Assembly: GCA_021730225.1 (NCBI GenBank)
Contig: CP072532.1
Coordinates: forward strand, 207,230 to 271,229
DNA length: 64,000 nt
Source: Candidatus Vesicomyidisocius sp. Agig_15_S12
Lineage (GTDB): Bacteria > Pseudomonadota > Gammaproteobacteria > PS1 > Pseudothioglobaceae
Direction: 5' to 3'
Both the position numbers and the translations under genes were made by a program. The notes below the pieces were generated by a model, which saw only the letters and a program-made list of their open reading frames with translations, was not told where the DNA came from and did not search any database. Position 1 is the stretch's first letter; each line of letters begins with the position of its first letter. This document shows positions 29,856 to 39,182 of this stretch, one piece after another.

Positions 29856-30737
29856 TTATATTTCATTGATAATTGACGTTACCAGTTTATTAAAGCTTAT
29901 GCCTATTGCTTTTGCCGCCATAGGAACTAATGAATGTGAAGTCATACCTGGAACGGTATTTATTTCTAATAAATAAGGTTTATTATGTTGGTTAATAATG
30001 AAATCTACTCGTCCCCATCCTTTGGCATTAATAGCAAAAAATGCTTTAAGTGCAATGGCTTGTAATTCTTTTTCCTGAGTTAGGCTTAGATTACAAGGGC
30101 ATAAATATTGAGTCTTATTCGAGTGATATTTTGACTCATAATCATAAAAATTTTGATCAGTTATAATTCTTACAACTGGTAAGGCTTTATCACCTAAAAT
30201 TGCTACTGTATATTCATCACCTTTAATCCATTGCTCAATTAAAGCATATGGGGCATATTGCCAGGCAATCATTAGTGCATTATCTAATTGCATTTGATTA
30301 TCAACTTTACTAATTCCAATGCTGGAACCTTCTAAAGTAGGTTTAACTGCCCAAGGTAATGGAAAGTTAATAGGATTAACAGGTTGATCAATAGTTGCAA
30401 CAATAGAAGGTGCAAGTGTGAGATTGTATTGTTCCAAGATTATTTTGGTGCGTGCTTTGTCCATGCTATTATGACTAGCATTCGAATCAGATCCTGTATA
30501 ACAAATACCTCGGTTTTCTAGTTGTTTTTGAATATATCCGTCTTCACCACCACGACCATGTAATATAATAAATACTTGGTCAAATTCCTGCTGCCAAAGT
30601 TTTGATAAGTTATTCCCACACCAGTCAAATGTAAAACAATCAATATTTTGATTGTTGAGTGTCTGATAAATAGCTTCGCCACTTTTAAGAGAAATTGCTC
30701 TTTCTGTTGAATTTCCACCCATTAATACTACAATCAT
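29856..30737 (-). CDS. ddl: D-alanine--D-alanine ligase
   Basis: ATP-grasp enzyme making the D-Ala-D-Ala cap of the precursor. Opens VVLMGGNSTERAISLKSGEA (ATP-site glycines), with PWAVKPTLEGSSIGI near 130, GRVDFIINQHNKPYLLEINT with the metal-binding Glu/Asn, and PGMTSHSLVPMAAKA. 293 residues, slightly shorter than DdlB (306). Overlaps murB by 4 bp. Last of the ispD-ispF-murC-murB-ddl run; ftsQ-ftsA-ftsZ do not follow. Confidence 0.96.
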   Translation of the reverse strand: MIVVLMGGNSTERAISLKSGEAIYQTLNNQNIDCFTFDWCGNNLSKLWQQEFDQVFIILHGRGGEDGYIQKQLENRGICYTGSDSNASHNSMDKARTKIILEQYNLTLAPSIVATIDQPVNPINFPLPWAVKPTLEGSSIGISKVDNQMQLDNALMIAWQYAPYALIEQWIKGDEYTVAILGDKALPVVRIITDQNFYDYESKYHSNKTQYLCPCNLSLTQEKELQAIALKAFFAINAKGWGRVDFIINQHNKPYLLEINTVPGMTSHSLVPMAAKAIGISFNKLVTSIINEI

Positions 30738-31567
30738 TTAATTACAACCTCTAACTCTAAGTCAATATCAAAGTTCGATTTTACGGTTTGTTGAATGTGT
30801 GTAATTAAATTTATAATATCAGAACTACTGGCTTTATTTTGATTAATAATAAAATTAGTATGTTTGTTTGATATGCAAGCACCACCTATACAAACACCTT
30901 TCAATTGGCTCTCTTCAATTAATTTTGCTGCAAAATAATTTTTTGAATTTTTAAATACACTGCCACAACTTGCTTTACCAGTAGGCTGACATTGATTACG
31001 TTTGTCCAGTAATTGTTTGATATCTCTTTGTTGATTTGGTTGATTAAATTTTAATGTTGCATTAATAAAATATTCGTTGGAGTGTTGAGCGTGAACATGC
31101 CGATATCCAATATCAAAATTATTTTTCGTTCGTTTAAATACAATACCTAATTGATTGATAGTAGTTACACTAACAACATGTTGCCAAAATTCAAAACCGA
31201 ACGCACCTGCATTCATCATTAGTGCTCCACCAACAGTACCTGGAATTGCAGATAAGAACTCACCACCGTATAGACAGTTTGCATAGCATAATCTAGATAG
31301 TTTTGCTAATGTTACACCCGCCTCAACCCATAGAGTATTTTTTTTAACTTTTGTTTGTTTTAAGTTGCTCAACTTAATTACTACACCTTTAAAGCCTTGG
31401 TCACGTATAAGTAAGTTACTTCCTAATCCTAAAAATAATAATGGTTTGGTATTTGTTTTAAGAAAATTAGATAAATCTTTTAAATCGTTTGGGATAAAGA
31501 AATATTGTGCTAATCCACCTGTTCTAAATGAACAATGTGAATTCATGGATTCATTACGTAATATCAA
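30734..31567 (-). CDS. murB: UDP-N-acetylenolpyruvoylglucosamine reductase
   Basis: FAD enzyme reducing enolpyruvyl-UDP-GlcNAc to UDP-MurNAc. LGLGSNLLIRD at 46-56 and IPGTVGGALMMNAGAFG at 108-124 bind FAD; the catalytic Ser203 lies in CGSVFKN and a Glu in the terminal VKSNFDIDLELEVVIK tail. 277 residues: the short type II form lacking the extra fold of E. coli MurB (342). Co-transcribed between murC and ddl. Confidence 0.96.
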   Translation of the reverse strand: MILRNESMNSHCSFRTGGLAQYFFIPNDLKDLSNFLKTNTKPLLFLGLGSNLLIRDQGFKGVVIKLSNLKQTKVKKNTLWVEAGVTLAKLSRLCYANCLYGGEFLSAIPGTVGGALMMNAGAFGFEFWQHVVSVTTINQLGIVFKRTKNNFDIGYRHVHAQHSNEYFINATLKFNQPNQQRDIKQLLDKRNQCQPTGKASCGSVFKNSKNYFAAKLIEESQLKGVCIGGACISNKHTNFIINQNKASSSDIINLITHIQQTVKSNFDIDLELEVVIK

Positions 31568-31578
31568 ATCAGTTATTC

Positions 31579-32988
31579 TTAGGTATAGTTGAATTTTAGC
31601 AACTCAGGTAATGTATGAATATCGCCTGCACCCAAAGTTAATAGCACGTCGTTATTGTGTACAATGTTAGGTAATATAGCTAAGATTTTGTTTGGGTTTT
31701 TTATCACTACTGGATCTAGGCTAGAATATTTTCTAATTGCATCAGCTAAGGTGGAAGAATTAATATGAGCAATTGGTTTTTCTTGGGCTGGGTATATATC
31801 TAGTAATATGAGTGCATCGGCAGTGCTAAGTATATGGGTAAAATTATCAAATAAATCCTGTGTTCTAGAATAGCGATGTGGCTGAAAAATAACAACTAAA
31901 CGTTTATTTTGATAAGTATCTTTAAGTGATTCAAATACAGCACTTATTTCCTTTGGATGATGACCATAATCATCAAACAAAGATATTTGGAGATTGTTAA
32001 TCTTTAATTTTCCATGGTAATCAAGTCGTCTAGCAACGCCAGAAAAGTTAGCTAATGCTTTTTGGATAATGTTAATCTTAATATTAAGTTCACAGCAAAT
32101 ACCAATGGCTGCTAACGCGTTAAGAATATTATGTTTGCCAATTAAATTTAGCTTAACAGAGAATGGTTTGGTATATTTATCATAAATAATATCAAAATGC
32201 ATTTGCATAGCAACTTGCTTAACATTAATGGCTTTAATATCAGCACCATTATTAAAACCATAAGTTATGATTGGTCTATGAATGTCGCCTAATATTTCGT
32301 TCACACCTTTATCGTCTATGCATATAATACATGTACCATAAAACGGTAAATTAGCACTAAAACTAATAAAGGCATCTTTTAAGTTTTGGTAGTCATTGTC
32401 ATAGGTTGCCATATGTTCATGGTCAATATTGGTAATTACACTTAACATGGATTGTAAGTGTAAGAATGAAGCATCAGATTCATCTGCTTCAGCAATTAAA
32501 TAGTCACTTTCACCTAATTTAGCATTAATTCCACTTGAATTTAATATTCCCCCAATAATATAAGTTGGGTCAAGTTCAGCCATATTAAGAATGTGGGTAA
32601 TAATACTTGTAGTGGTGGTTTTTCCATGAGTGCCTGCAATTGCGATACCAAATCTAAAACGCATCAATTCTGCTAACATTTCTGCGCGAGGCACGATTGG
32701 GATGTTGAGCTGATGTGCTTTTATTATTTCTGGATTATTATCTTTAATTGCACTAGAAATAACAACCGCTTGTGCATTTTTTATATTATCCTGATGGTGG
32801 TTATAATAAATTTGACAACCCATTTCTTTCAATCTATTGGTAATTTTATTTTGGTTAATATCCGAACCAGATACACCATAACCAAGATTATGCAGCACCT
32901 CAGCAATACCACTCATACCAGATCCAGCAATACCAACAAAATGAATATTGGTTATTCTAGATTTAAACACCATGCGTAAATCTTTCAT
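31579..32988 (-). CDS. murC: UDP-N-acetylmuramate--L-alanine ligase
   Basis: First Mur ligase. UDP-binding VGIAGSGMSGIAEVL at 18-32, ATP loop GTHGKTTTT at 119-127, EADESDASFL and NIDHEHM, DDYGHHPKEI in domain 3, FQPHRYSRT. 469 residues (E. coli 491). A start at Met6 (MVFKSRITNIHF) is also possible; ATG 32988 overlaps the ispF stop by one base (TAATG) and so favours coupling. Confidence 0.96.
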   Translation of the reverse strand: MKDLRMVFKSRITNIHFVGIAGSGMSGIAEVLHNLGYGVSGSDINQNKITNRLKEMGCQIYYNHHQDNIKNAQAVVISSAIKDNNPEIIKAHQLNIPIVPRAEMLAELMRFRFGIAIAGTHGKTTTTSIITHILNMAELDPTYIIGGILNSSGINAKLGESDYLIAEADESDASFLHLQSMLSVITNIDHEHMATYDNDYQNLKDAFISFSANLPFYGTCIICIDDKGVNEILGDIHRPIITYGFNNGADIKAINVKQVAMQMHFDIIYDKYTKPFSVKLNLIGKHNILNALAAIGICCELNIKINIIQKALANFSGVARRLDYHGKLKINNLQISLFDDYGHHPKEISAVFESLKDTYQNKRLVVIFQPHRYSRTQDLFDNFTHILSTADALILLDIYPAQEKPIAHINSSTLADAIRKYSSLDPVVIKNPNKILAILPNIVHNNDVLLTLGAGDIHTLPELLKFNYT

Positions 32989-33458
32989 TATTTTATCACC
33001 GTAACAATACTCAAAACTTGAATGCCATTACCTTTTCCAAACTCAGTTAGCCCTTCGTTAGTAGTTGCAGTAATTCCCACATCTTCGAGTGTGATGTTTA
33101 GTAATTTAGAAATACTAAGTTTCATTTTTCCAATCATGGGTGAAATTTTAGGATGTAAACATTCAATAGAAATAGCAACATGTTGAATTTTCCATTTGTT
33201 TAAATCATTAAATGCTAATTTTAAATATTCAATACTATCAGTCACGCCTTGTTTACATAAAGTATCTGCTTTAGTACCTAATATGTTAATACCAGTAATA
33301 GAAGAAATAGCATTTGTGATTGAATGAAAAACCACGTCACCATCACTATTAGCATTAAGACTTTTTGGATAGTCAAACACAACACCTGCTAAAATAAGTA
33401 ATTTATTTGTATCACAAAATGCGTGGGAATCTTGTCCTAGTCCAGTTTTTATTTTCAT
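32988..33458 (-). CDS. ispF: 2-C-methyl-D-erythritol 2,4-cyclodiphosphate synthase
   Basis: MEP-pathway enzyme. Metal ligands in GQDSHAF (Asp10, His12) and His in SDGDVVFHSITNAI; ITATTNEGLTEFGKGNGIQ at the C-terminus matches the family TTTEKLGFTGRGEGI. 156 residues (E. coli 159). Overlaps ispD by 4 bp (ATGA). The usual ispDF pair feeding isoprenoids, including the undecaprenyl lipid carrier used by the Mur pathway downstream. Confidence 0.96.
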   Translation of the reverse strand: MKIKTGLGQDSHAFCDTNKLLILAGVVFDYPKSLNANSDGDVVFHSITNAISSITGINILGTKADTLCKQGVTDSIEYLKLAFNDLNKWKIQHVAISIECLHPKISPMIGKMKLSISKLLNITLEDVGITATTNEGLTEFGKGNGIQVLSIVTVIK

Positions 33459-34183
33459 TCTTTATATTGGGTTAAGTAAAAATTTGCCAGTTTTAAATCT
33501 TCTAAGTTAGTAATTTTAATATTGCTTTTACTAGATTTAATTAAAACCGACTTTAGTCTTAAATATTCAATGGCATTAGCTTCGTCGGTAATATTTATAC
33601 CATCATTAATAACAGTATTTAAGGCTTTTAATAATACGCCAAAACGATACATTTGTGGTGTTTGAGCTTGCCAAAGATTTGACCTGTCAATAGTAGTATT
33701 AACAATATTATTGCTAGCTTGTTTAATGGTATCTATAACCTTAGTTGCAAGTAATCCACCTATTTTATTATGTTCTAGTTGGTTCATTAAATTGATTATT
33801 TCTGATGTTTTAACACATGGACGAACACTGTCGTGAACTAATATCCAATCATCGTCTTTAGCAAAATCTGTTAGTGCTTTAAGTCCATTAAAAACAGAGT
33901 TCATTCTCTCTTTTCCACCAATAACTGTTGTTATTAACTTTGAGTGGTTGTTAAATATTGATTTAGTGAATAAATAATCTTTATTTGCAAGTGCAATAAT
34001 ACAACCTTTTATTTGATCAATACTAAGTAATATTTTTAATGTTTGGTCGAGTATAGTTAGTCCATTATCTAATTTTAGGTATTGTTTAGCAATTTTAGTT
34101 TTCCTGTTAATATTGTCCTTGTTAGAATGCATACGTGTACCTGTACCACCAGCAGGAATAATTAAATAGTAATCGTTAGACAT
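33455..34183 (-). CDS. ispD: 2-C-methyl-D-erythritol 4-phosphate cytidylyltransferase
   Basis: Transfers CMP to methylerythritol phosphate. Nucleotide loop IPAGGTGTRM at about 9-18, Lys in NRKTKIAKQYLKL, VHDSVRPCV near 122, and DEANAIEYL. 242 residues (E. coli 236). Slightly unusual insertion (SNKDNINRKTKIAK) after the glycine loop. 14 bp after ftsB. Confidence 0.95.
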   Translation of the reverse strand: MSNDYYLIIPAGGTGTRMHSNKDNINRKTKIAKQYLKLDNGLTILDQTLKILLSIDQIKGCIIALANKDYLFTKSIFNNHSKLITTVIGGKERMNSVFNGLKALTDFAKDDDWILVHDSVRPCVKTSEIINLMNQLEHNKIGGLLATKVIDTIKQASNNIVNTTIDRSNLWQAQTPQMYRFGVLLKALNTVINDGINITDEANAIEYLRLKSVLIKSSKSNIKITNLEDLKLANFYLTQYKE

Positions 34184-34197
34184 TTTTCAATTAAATC

Positions 34198-34428
34198 TTA
34201 TCTTGATTGACTCATTGGATAATATTTCTCATCTTTTTTAAGTAGTTCAGGTTTACATCTATCAATAGATTCAGAAATTTGTTTCTGATTTAGTTTTAAG
34301 ATTAATTTATAGTTGTTTATTTTTTTTATTAAGCGTTTGATTAGTTTAATTTTTTTTGAGTAATAATTTTTTATCATAAAGTACAAAACAAAAATTGTTA
34401 TCCAAAAAGATTTAACGAACGAGTGCAA
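34198..34428 (-). CDS. ftsB: Probable cell-division protein FtsB, short and diverged
   Basis: 76 residues: one membrane segment (about 7-19) followed by a Lys/Ile-rich helix with coiled-coil character and a tail ELLKKDEKYYPMS that recalls the FtsB ending (LSMTRPGETFYRLV). Known: ftsB lies directly before ispD-ispF in gammaproteobacteria, exactly as here. E. coli FtsB is 103 residues. Length and low similarity mean it could be failing. If functional it would be one of few divisome genes in this region. A second start at Met18 would destroy the membrane segment. Confidence 0.6.
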   Translation of the reverse strand: MHSFVKSFWITIFVLYFMIKNYYSKKIKLIKRLIKKINNYKLILKLNQKQISESIDRCKPELLKKDEKYYPMSQSR

Positions 34429-34453
34429 TTAATACACTAAGAGAATAATTATA

Positions 34454-34482
34454 AAAAATCCAAATAGATTATTTGGATTTTT
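34454..34482 (-). terminator. Rho-independent terminator
   Basis: Perfect 12-bp stem AAAAATCCAAAT / ATTTGGATTTTT with a 5-base loop. T-runs on both strands make it bidirectional in form. It lies 57 bp past the stop of the minus-strand small membrane gene at 34539 and 26 bp before ftsB, so it most likely ends that transcript. Confidence 0.85.
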
Positions 34483-34538
34483 CTACTCTTGGATAAACTG
34501 TATAAACGTTTTGATATTCAACTGAATAAGTGATAATA

Positions 34539-34778
34539 TTAACCATCAAAAAGTTGTTTACTATCTTTCAAATCTTGGGTAAACATCCAAATGGTACCTA
34601 CAATAATATAAATCATAGATGTTATGACTGCAAATGCATAGATATATTCAGACGTACCAGAGATAATACCGATATAAGATAAGATAATTAATATTAGTGG
34701 TAATATAAAAGTTATAATTAAGGTGCTTAACATAAGAATATTGCCTCTTATGTTACTATTATTGACTGTTGAACTCAT
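34539..34778 (-). CDS. Small two-helix membrane protein, unknown
   Basis: 79 residues (MSSTVNNSNIRGNILML...) with two membrane segments (about 14-36 and 43-65) and a short charged tail (DLKDSKQLFDG). I choose ATG 34778 because GGGAAC lies 6-11 bases upstream and TATATAAGATAT just before that; a longer in-frame reading adds 10 residues that look non-coding. It has its own terminator at 34454, so it is probably a single-gene unit. Family not recognised. Confidence 0.7.
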   Translation of the reverse strand: MSSTVNNSNIRGNILMLSTLIITFILPLILIILSYIGIISGTSEYIYAFAVITSMIYIIVGTIWMFTQDLKDSKQLFDG

Positions 34779-34808
34779 TTTTTGTTCCCAATATCTTATA
34801 TAATACAT

Positions 34809-35257
34809 AATATTATAGCATAGGTTTTTTGTCGGTAATGTTAATACAAATCAATTTTTGTAGTGTAATGCTCTATTTCTTTTATCACATAATTGATATT
34901 AAATAAAACTAAACCAAAAATTGGAATTAAATTAATTAAATGAACACTTATTTGTGAGCAATATTGTTGTTGTTTATTTAATTTTTAATCTTTCATATCT
35001 ATTGTTTTTTTCACCTTTGTTAACTCAAAATAGGGTTAAGTTATTGATATGAATTACTATATAAAATATAGCATAACGAACCTAAAATTGTATGATCTTT
35101 GAGAGAAAAATACCAATGACCTGATTGATGTTACGCCGTGTTAAATTAGATATTCCCTTTTGTAGCTGCAAGTAGGAATATTATTTTCAATATTTTTATT
35201 GCAGACAGATAGATAAAACTAGAGATTGTGTAGACCTTGTCAATATTAAAGACAAAC
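34809..35257. other. 449-bp non-coding stretch
   Basis: No frame of interest on either strand and no recognised relic. Several A/T homopolymers. Lies downstream of the Smr gene and upstream of the small membrane gene (both minus). Confidence 0.55.
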
Positions 35258-35740
35258 TTAGTTTTGTTTTAAAAGGGTAAATACTGCACCTGTGCCACCA
35301 TCTTTAGGCGGGCAAGAATTAAAAGCTAATACCTCAGGATGTTGACGTAAAAAACTAGCCACTTGGCTTTTTAAAATACTATTATCCTGGCTAGAATTAT
35401 AACCTTTTCCATGAATAATATGGATAAATTTCTGGTGTTGATGGTAGTGAATAAATTTAGATAATGATTGACATGCTTCAATGGTAGTTTGGCCGTGTAA
35501 ATCTAATATTGGTGCGTGACTGATATTACCTTGTTTCATTCTTTTAATTATTTTTGGTGAAACGCTATTTTGGGCATAGTTAATTATAGCTGAACCAGCT
35601 AGACTGCCGTGAGTAATATAGTTATAGGCTTTAAAGGCTTTTTTCTTAGCTAAGTTTTGAAGTGCGATTTTGTCTTTATTAACAGGAACACTGTCTTCAA
35701 TGGTACTTCTAAATAATATTTTGTCTGACTTGCTTATCAT
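35258..35740 (-). CDS. Smr-domain protein
   Basis: 160 residues; the C-terminal half is an Smr domain with LDLHGQTTIEA near 80 and HIIHGKGYNSSQDNSILKSQV near 107-127, ending with the PPKDGGTGAVFTLLK tail of the SmrA/SmrB group. The N-terminal 70 residues are basic. In E. coli SmrB cleaves mRNA at collided ribosomes; SmrA is less understood. Which one this is cannot be told: the DLHG motif fits the active group. Confidence 0.88.
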   Translation of the reverse strand: MISKSDKILFRSTIEDSVPVNKDKIALQNLAKKKAFKAYNYITHGSLAGSAIINYAQNSVSPKIIKRMKQGNISHAPILDLHGQTTIEACQSLSKFIHYHQHQKFIHIIHGKGYNSSQDNSILKSQVASFLRQHPEVLAFNSCPPKDGGTGAVFTLLKQN

Positions 35741-35842
35741 GATACTTTCTATGAAAATTGATTATGATGAGGTATTAGTATAACTAATCTTTTGAAAAAT
35801 TATACCTTTTAAAAAGATTTTATACTATTGTATAAAGGAGAA

Positions 35843-35874
35843 TATCACAAACTCCTTTTAAGGAGTTTGTGATA
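35843..35874 (-). terminator. Stem-loop after rpsT
   Basis: 14-bp perfect stem (TATCACAAACTCCT / AGGAGTTTGTGATA) with loop TTTA, 16 bp past the rpsT stop. On the minus strand only a weak U-rich tail follows, so it may act as a 3'-protecting hairpin rather than a classical terminator. Confidence 0.7.
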
Positions 35875-35889
35875 ACTTTAGTGCTAATT

Positions 35890-36150
35890 TTATAATGCTT
35901 TGATTTGTGAATTTAAGCGTGATTTTTTTCTAGCCGCTTGGTTTTTGTGTATTAACCCTTTATTAGTTGCTTGGTCAATCATCTTTTGCATCATTGTAAA
36001 ACAAATTTGTGCTTGTTCCTTATTACCTGCTTCTAAAGCGTAAGTAACTTTTTTAATAAAAGTACGAACTTTAGCGCGAATTTGTGAATTGTGTTTATTG
36101 CGTTTAACCGCTTGTCTTGCACGTTTTCTAGAACTTGCTGAATTAGCCAT
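35890..36150 (-). CDS. rpsT: 30S ribosomal protein S20
   Basis: 86 residues, basic, three-helix S20: MANSASSRKRARQAVKRNKHN at the start and NKGLIHKNQAARKKSRLNSQI at the end are family-typical (E. coli 87). Single gene with its own 3' hairpin at 35843-35874. In E. coli S20 represses its own translation; no specific signal is visible here. Confidence 0.97.
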   Translation of the reverse strand: MANSASSRKRARQAVKRNKHNSQIRAKVRTFIKKVTYALEAGNKEQAQICFTMMQKMIDQATNKGLIHKNQAARKKSRLNSQIKAL

Positions 36151-36236
36151 TATGTTAAATGAGGTAATAAAATATATTTAATATGGATGTTATTATAGAC
36201 TCATTAATGATAAAAGTCTACAAGGTGTCTGAATTA

Positions 36237-36848
36237 TTAATTTAATCCTTCTAACGTATTAATTAAATTAAGTATCTTTTTTTTATTTAGCAATAAATGC
36301 CAAGTTTTACCGCCTTGAGATTTCCATAAAGATACTGCTCGAATACCCGCTAATAATAACGCTCTAATGTGATTTGAAGTATGTTTATTAGATAAGTAAA
36401 TTTGTTGGCCGTTGATCATAATTTTAGGATTTAAACTACCTAGGGTTGATTTATAAAGCTGAGCCAAACGTGCCACTGAGTTTATATGAGAAATCTCAAA
36501 AAAATCTTGATTTTTAATTAAGTTAATTTCTAAAGTGATTTGATTGAGTAGTGTTTGATTTTTCATTAATTTTTTTTCAAGGTTAATCAAGGCTAATGCG
36601 TAAAATATTATATGTTGTATGCATTTAGTTTTATTACCTAATACAACCTTCAATGCATCGATACCAACTAATAAATCTTGTTTTTGATTAAACACTTCTT
36701 CAAGTTTGGTACTACTGGTAATAATACTTTTTAAGCTGGCTTGATTGCTATTTGCATCACAGGTCCCGGTTGAAGCAAGTTGGTCAATTAGTGTTGTAGT
36801 TTGTAATATACTAGCTAGCGCTAGAGTTTGTTCGCGTAATTTGTTCAT
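36237..36848 (-). CDS. hflD: HflD homologue
   Basis: 203 residues, mostly helical, matching HflD/YcfC (E. coli 213), which attaches to the inner membrane and binds phage lambda CII; its host function is unclear. Recognised by EQTLALASILQTTTLIDQLA at 5-24 and NHIRALLLAGIRAVSLWKSQGG near 162-183. It lies 2 bp after mnmA, the conserved pairing in gammaproteobacteria, which is the strongest support. Confidence 0.92.
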   Translation of the reverse strand: MNKLREQTLALASILQTTTLIDQLASTGTCDANSNQASLKSIITSSTKLEEVFNQKQDLLVGIDALKVVLGNKTKCIQHIIFYALALINLEKKLMKNQTLLNQITLEINLIKNQDFFEISHINSVARLAQLYKSTLGSLNPKIMINGQQIYLSNKHTSNHIRALLLAGIRAVSLWKSQGGKTWHLLLNKKKILNLINTLEGLN

Positions 36849-36850
36849 TA

Positions 36851-37942
36851 TTATCTGTACTCAATAATTGCACCGCCAAGACAAGTTTCATTATCATAAA
36901 AAACAATGGATTGTCCTGGAGTAATTGCACGTTGGGGTTTATTAAAAATAATTTTTAATTTCTTGTTATTATCCTGACTAATCATACAAGATTGTGATTG
37001 CTGACGATAGCGTATTTTGGCGTTGCATGTCAGTGGTAGTGTTGGTGGTGTGTTAATCCAATAAGGTTTAGAAGTATTTAAGGTTTGATAATATAACAGT
37101 GTGTGATCACCTTGTACGACTACTAGTTCATTACGTTCAATACATTTATCTGCTACAAACCAGGGTTTACCTGATTTACCAAAACCTCCACCAATTTCTA
37201 ATCCTTTGCGCTGACCTATTGTATAAAAAGCTAAACCTTGATGGTGCTTAATAAATTGTCCTTGTTCACCTACAATATTGCCTTGTTGTTTTGGTAGATA
37301 GGTTGCTAAGAATTCAGTAAATTTACGTTTACCAATAAAACAAATACCAGTTGAATCTTTCTTTTTAGCAGTGATAAAACCATTTTCTGTGGCAATATTA
37401 CGTACATCAATTTTATTGGTCTCACCCAAGGGAAATAGACTTTTTGAGAGTTGATATTGACTTAAAAGATGTAAAAAATAACTTTGGTCTTTGTTGTTGT
37501 CTAAACCTGTTTTGAGTTGATAAGTTCCATTTTTTTTAGCAATACGAGCATAATGTCCTGTAGCAATTTTATCTGCACCTAGTGATGATATAGCATGGTT
37601 TAAAAATGTTCCAAATTTAATCTTTTTATTGCATAAAATATCAGGATTAGGTGTTCGACCTTTTTTGTATTCTTTTAGAAAATGGGTAAATACATCGTTC
37701 CAATAATCTACTGAAAAATTAATAGTATGTAATTTTATACTAAGTTTATCGGTAATACTTTGTGCATCAGATAAGTCTTGTTTAGCGCTACAATATCTGC
37801 CTTTGTCGTCTTCTTCCCAATTTTTCATAAACAATGCTTCTACCTGGTAGCCTTGTTTAAGTAATAATAGTGCAGTTACTGAAGAATCAACTCCGCCTGA
37901 TAAACCAACTATAACTTTAGTATTTTTATTTAAATTTTTCAT
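36851..37942 (-). CDS. mnmA: tRNA 2-thiouridylase MnmA
   Basis: Thiolates U34 of Lys, Glu and Gln tRNAs. PP-loop SGGVDSSV at 15-22, Cys in NPDILCNKKIKFG (about 103) and catalytic Cys in STGICFIGKR (about 200), GQRKGLEIGG. 363 residues (E. coli 368). Upstream is 1.3 kb of empty DNA, so it must carry its own promoter. Confidence 0.97.
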   Translation of the reverse strand: MKNLNKNTKVIVGLSGGVDSSVTALLLLKQGYQVEALFMKNWEEDDKGRYCSAKQDLSDAQSITDKLSIKLHTINFSVDYWNDVFTHFLKEYKKGRTPNPDILCNKKIKFGTFLNHAISSLGADKIATGHYARIAKKNGTYQLKTGLDNNKDQSYFLHLLSQYQLSKSLFPLGETNKIDVRNIATENGFITAKKKDSTGICFIGKRKFTEFLATYLPKQQGNIVGEQGQFIKHHQGLAFYTIGQRKGLEIGGGFGKSGKPWFVADKCIERNELVVVQGDHTLLYYQTLNTSKPYWINTPPTLPLTCNAKIRYRQQSQSCMISQDNNKKLKIIFNKPQRAITPGQSIVFYDNETCLGGAIIEYR

Positions 37943-38342
37943 ACATTAAAATGATGCACTGTATTAATTTATATCTAACAATGTTTTTAGATATAAAATG
38001 ATAAAATAGAATTTTATTCTATTGTGGTGTTTCTTGTCTCATTTAAAATTTATACCTAGTATAAATATTAGTGATATTAGTTACACTATCTTAAGTACAT
38101 TTTATCCAGGAATTGAAGTTCATTATTTCATACACTTTATCATAAATAAGAGTCAATCTTTTTATTCATATTGCCAGATAAAAATCTAATTTTTTCCTCA
38201 ACTATAGAACGTACTAGAATTAGTTGGCATATATTATATTATATTATTTTATTTTAATGGGTGCGTGTTACTGAAAAATAAGTCTTATAGCATAGCACTC
38301 TTTGTAGTTTTTCATATTATTTACATAGTTTTGTTGATTTTA

Positions 38343-38387
38343 ATTACGCATATTAAATCAATTTACCCTTGATTTAATATGCGTAAT
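38343..38387. repeat. Long perfect hairpin, 19-bp arms, 7-base loop
   Basis: ATTACGCATATTAAATCAA, loop TTTACCC, then the exact reverse complement. No open frame surrounds it and the closest genes are over 400 bp away. No adjoining T-run of terminator type. Function unknown. Confidence 0.95.
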
Positions 38388-39043
38388 CTCATTTTGTTAA
38401 GTTATTATTTTATGTGAGTGATTATGTGCTGTTTATTTTCTATAATATTATAATCTCCATTATTGGTAATTTAAACAAATAAATATCTAAATTATTTATA
38501 ATAGGGTTTAAGTACTAGTCAAAATTACTCAAAAATATTTGATTAATTGTCTTGTATTGTTAATTTTAATGATGAAATTACATTTCGTATATTTTATTAT
38601 TAAAAACCATTATTTTTGTAGATGTATAGATTGGTATTAATTAAATAGAAAGCTTTGCATAATTATCATCATATTGATTCTTATTAATATTGAAGAATAA
38701 AATATGTATAGATGATTTATGTTAATAAAAATAGAGTGTATGTTATCTATGTAACAAAGTGTTAAGTTTTTTACAATATATTTGATCCAGAGCTATAAAT
38801 AAGTGGAGATTAATTTGGATTTGGATAATAAACAGCACAATCAAAATTCTGTTGAATTAGGTTGTAATAAGCTGTCGTTAATATTTATCAAAAATTAACG
38901 TATAGGATATTATAGTTGCTAAAACGAAATAATATTTTGTTTTTATAGACAAACGTATATGTAGTTCTTCTACAGTCATTTGAAATAATATTCAGTTAAA
39001 AATGCTGTGATAGTTTTTGGCTATTCGTGCCTCGTCTATTTTG

Positions 39044-39072
39044 TTGACATCATAATAAAATTTTTGTATTTT
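39044..39072 (+). promoter_or_regulatory. Candidate promoter for the PCuAC gene
   Basis: Perfect -35 TTGACA at 39044-39049, 17-base spacer, then TATTTT at 39067-39072 (four of six to TATAAT). About 180 bp upstream of the start codon. Confidence 0.45.
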
Positions 39073-39182
39073 TTTTATTAAGGATTATAGTATAGTTTAT
39101 GGTATATGATATGCTAGAAGCAGTTGGATTTTAGCATGATACTTTTTTGCGTTTTTAATAGGAATAAGCGCGAAGATATGTT

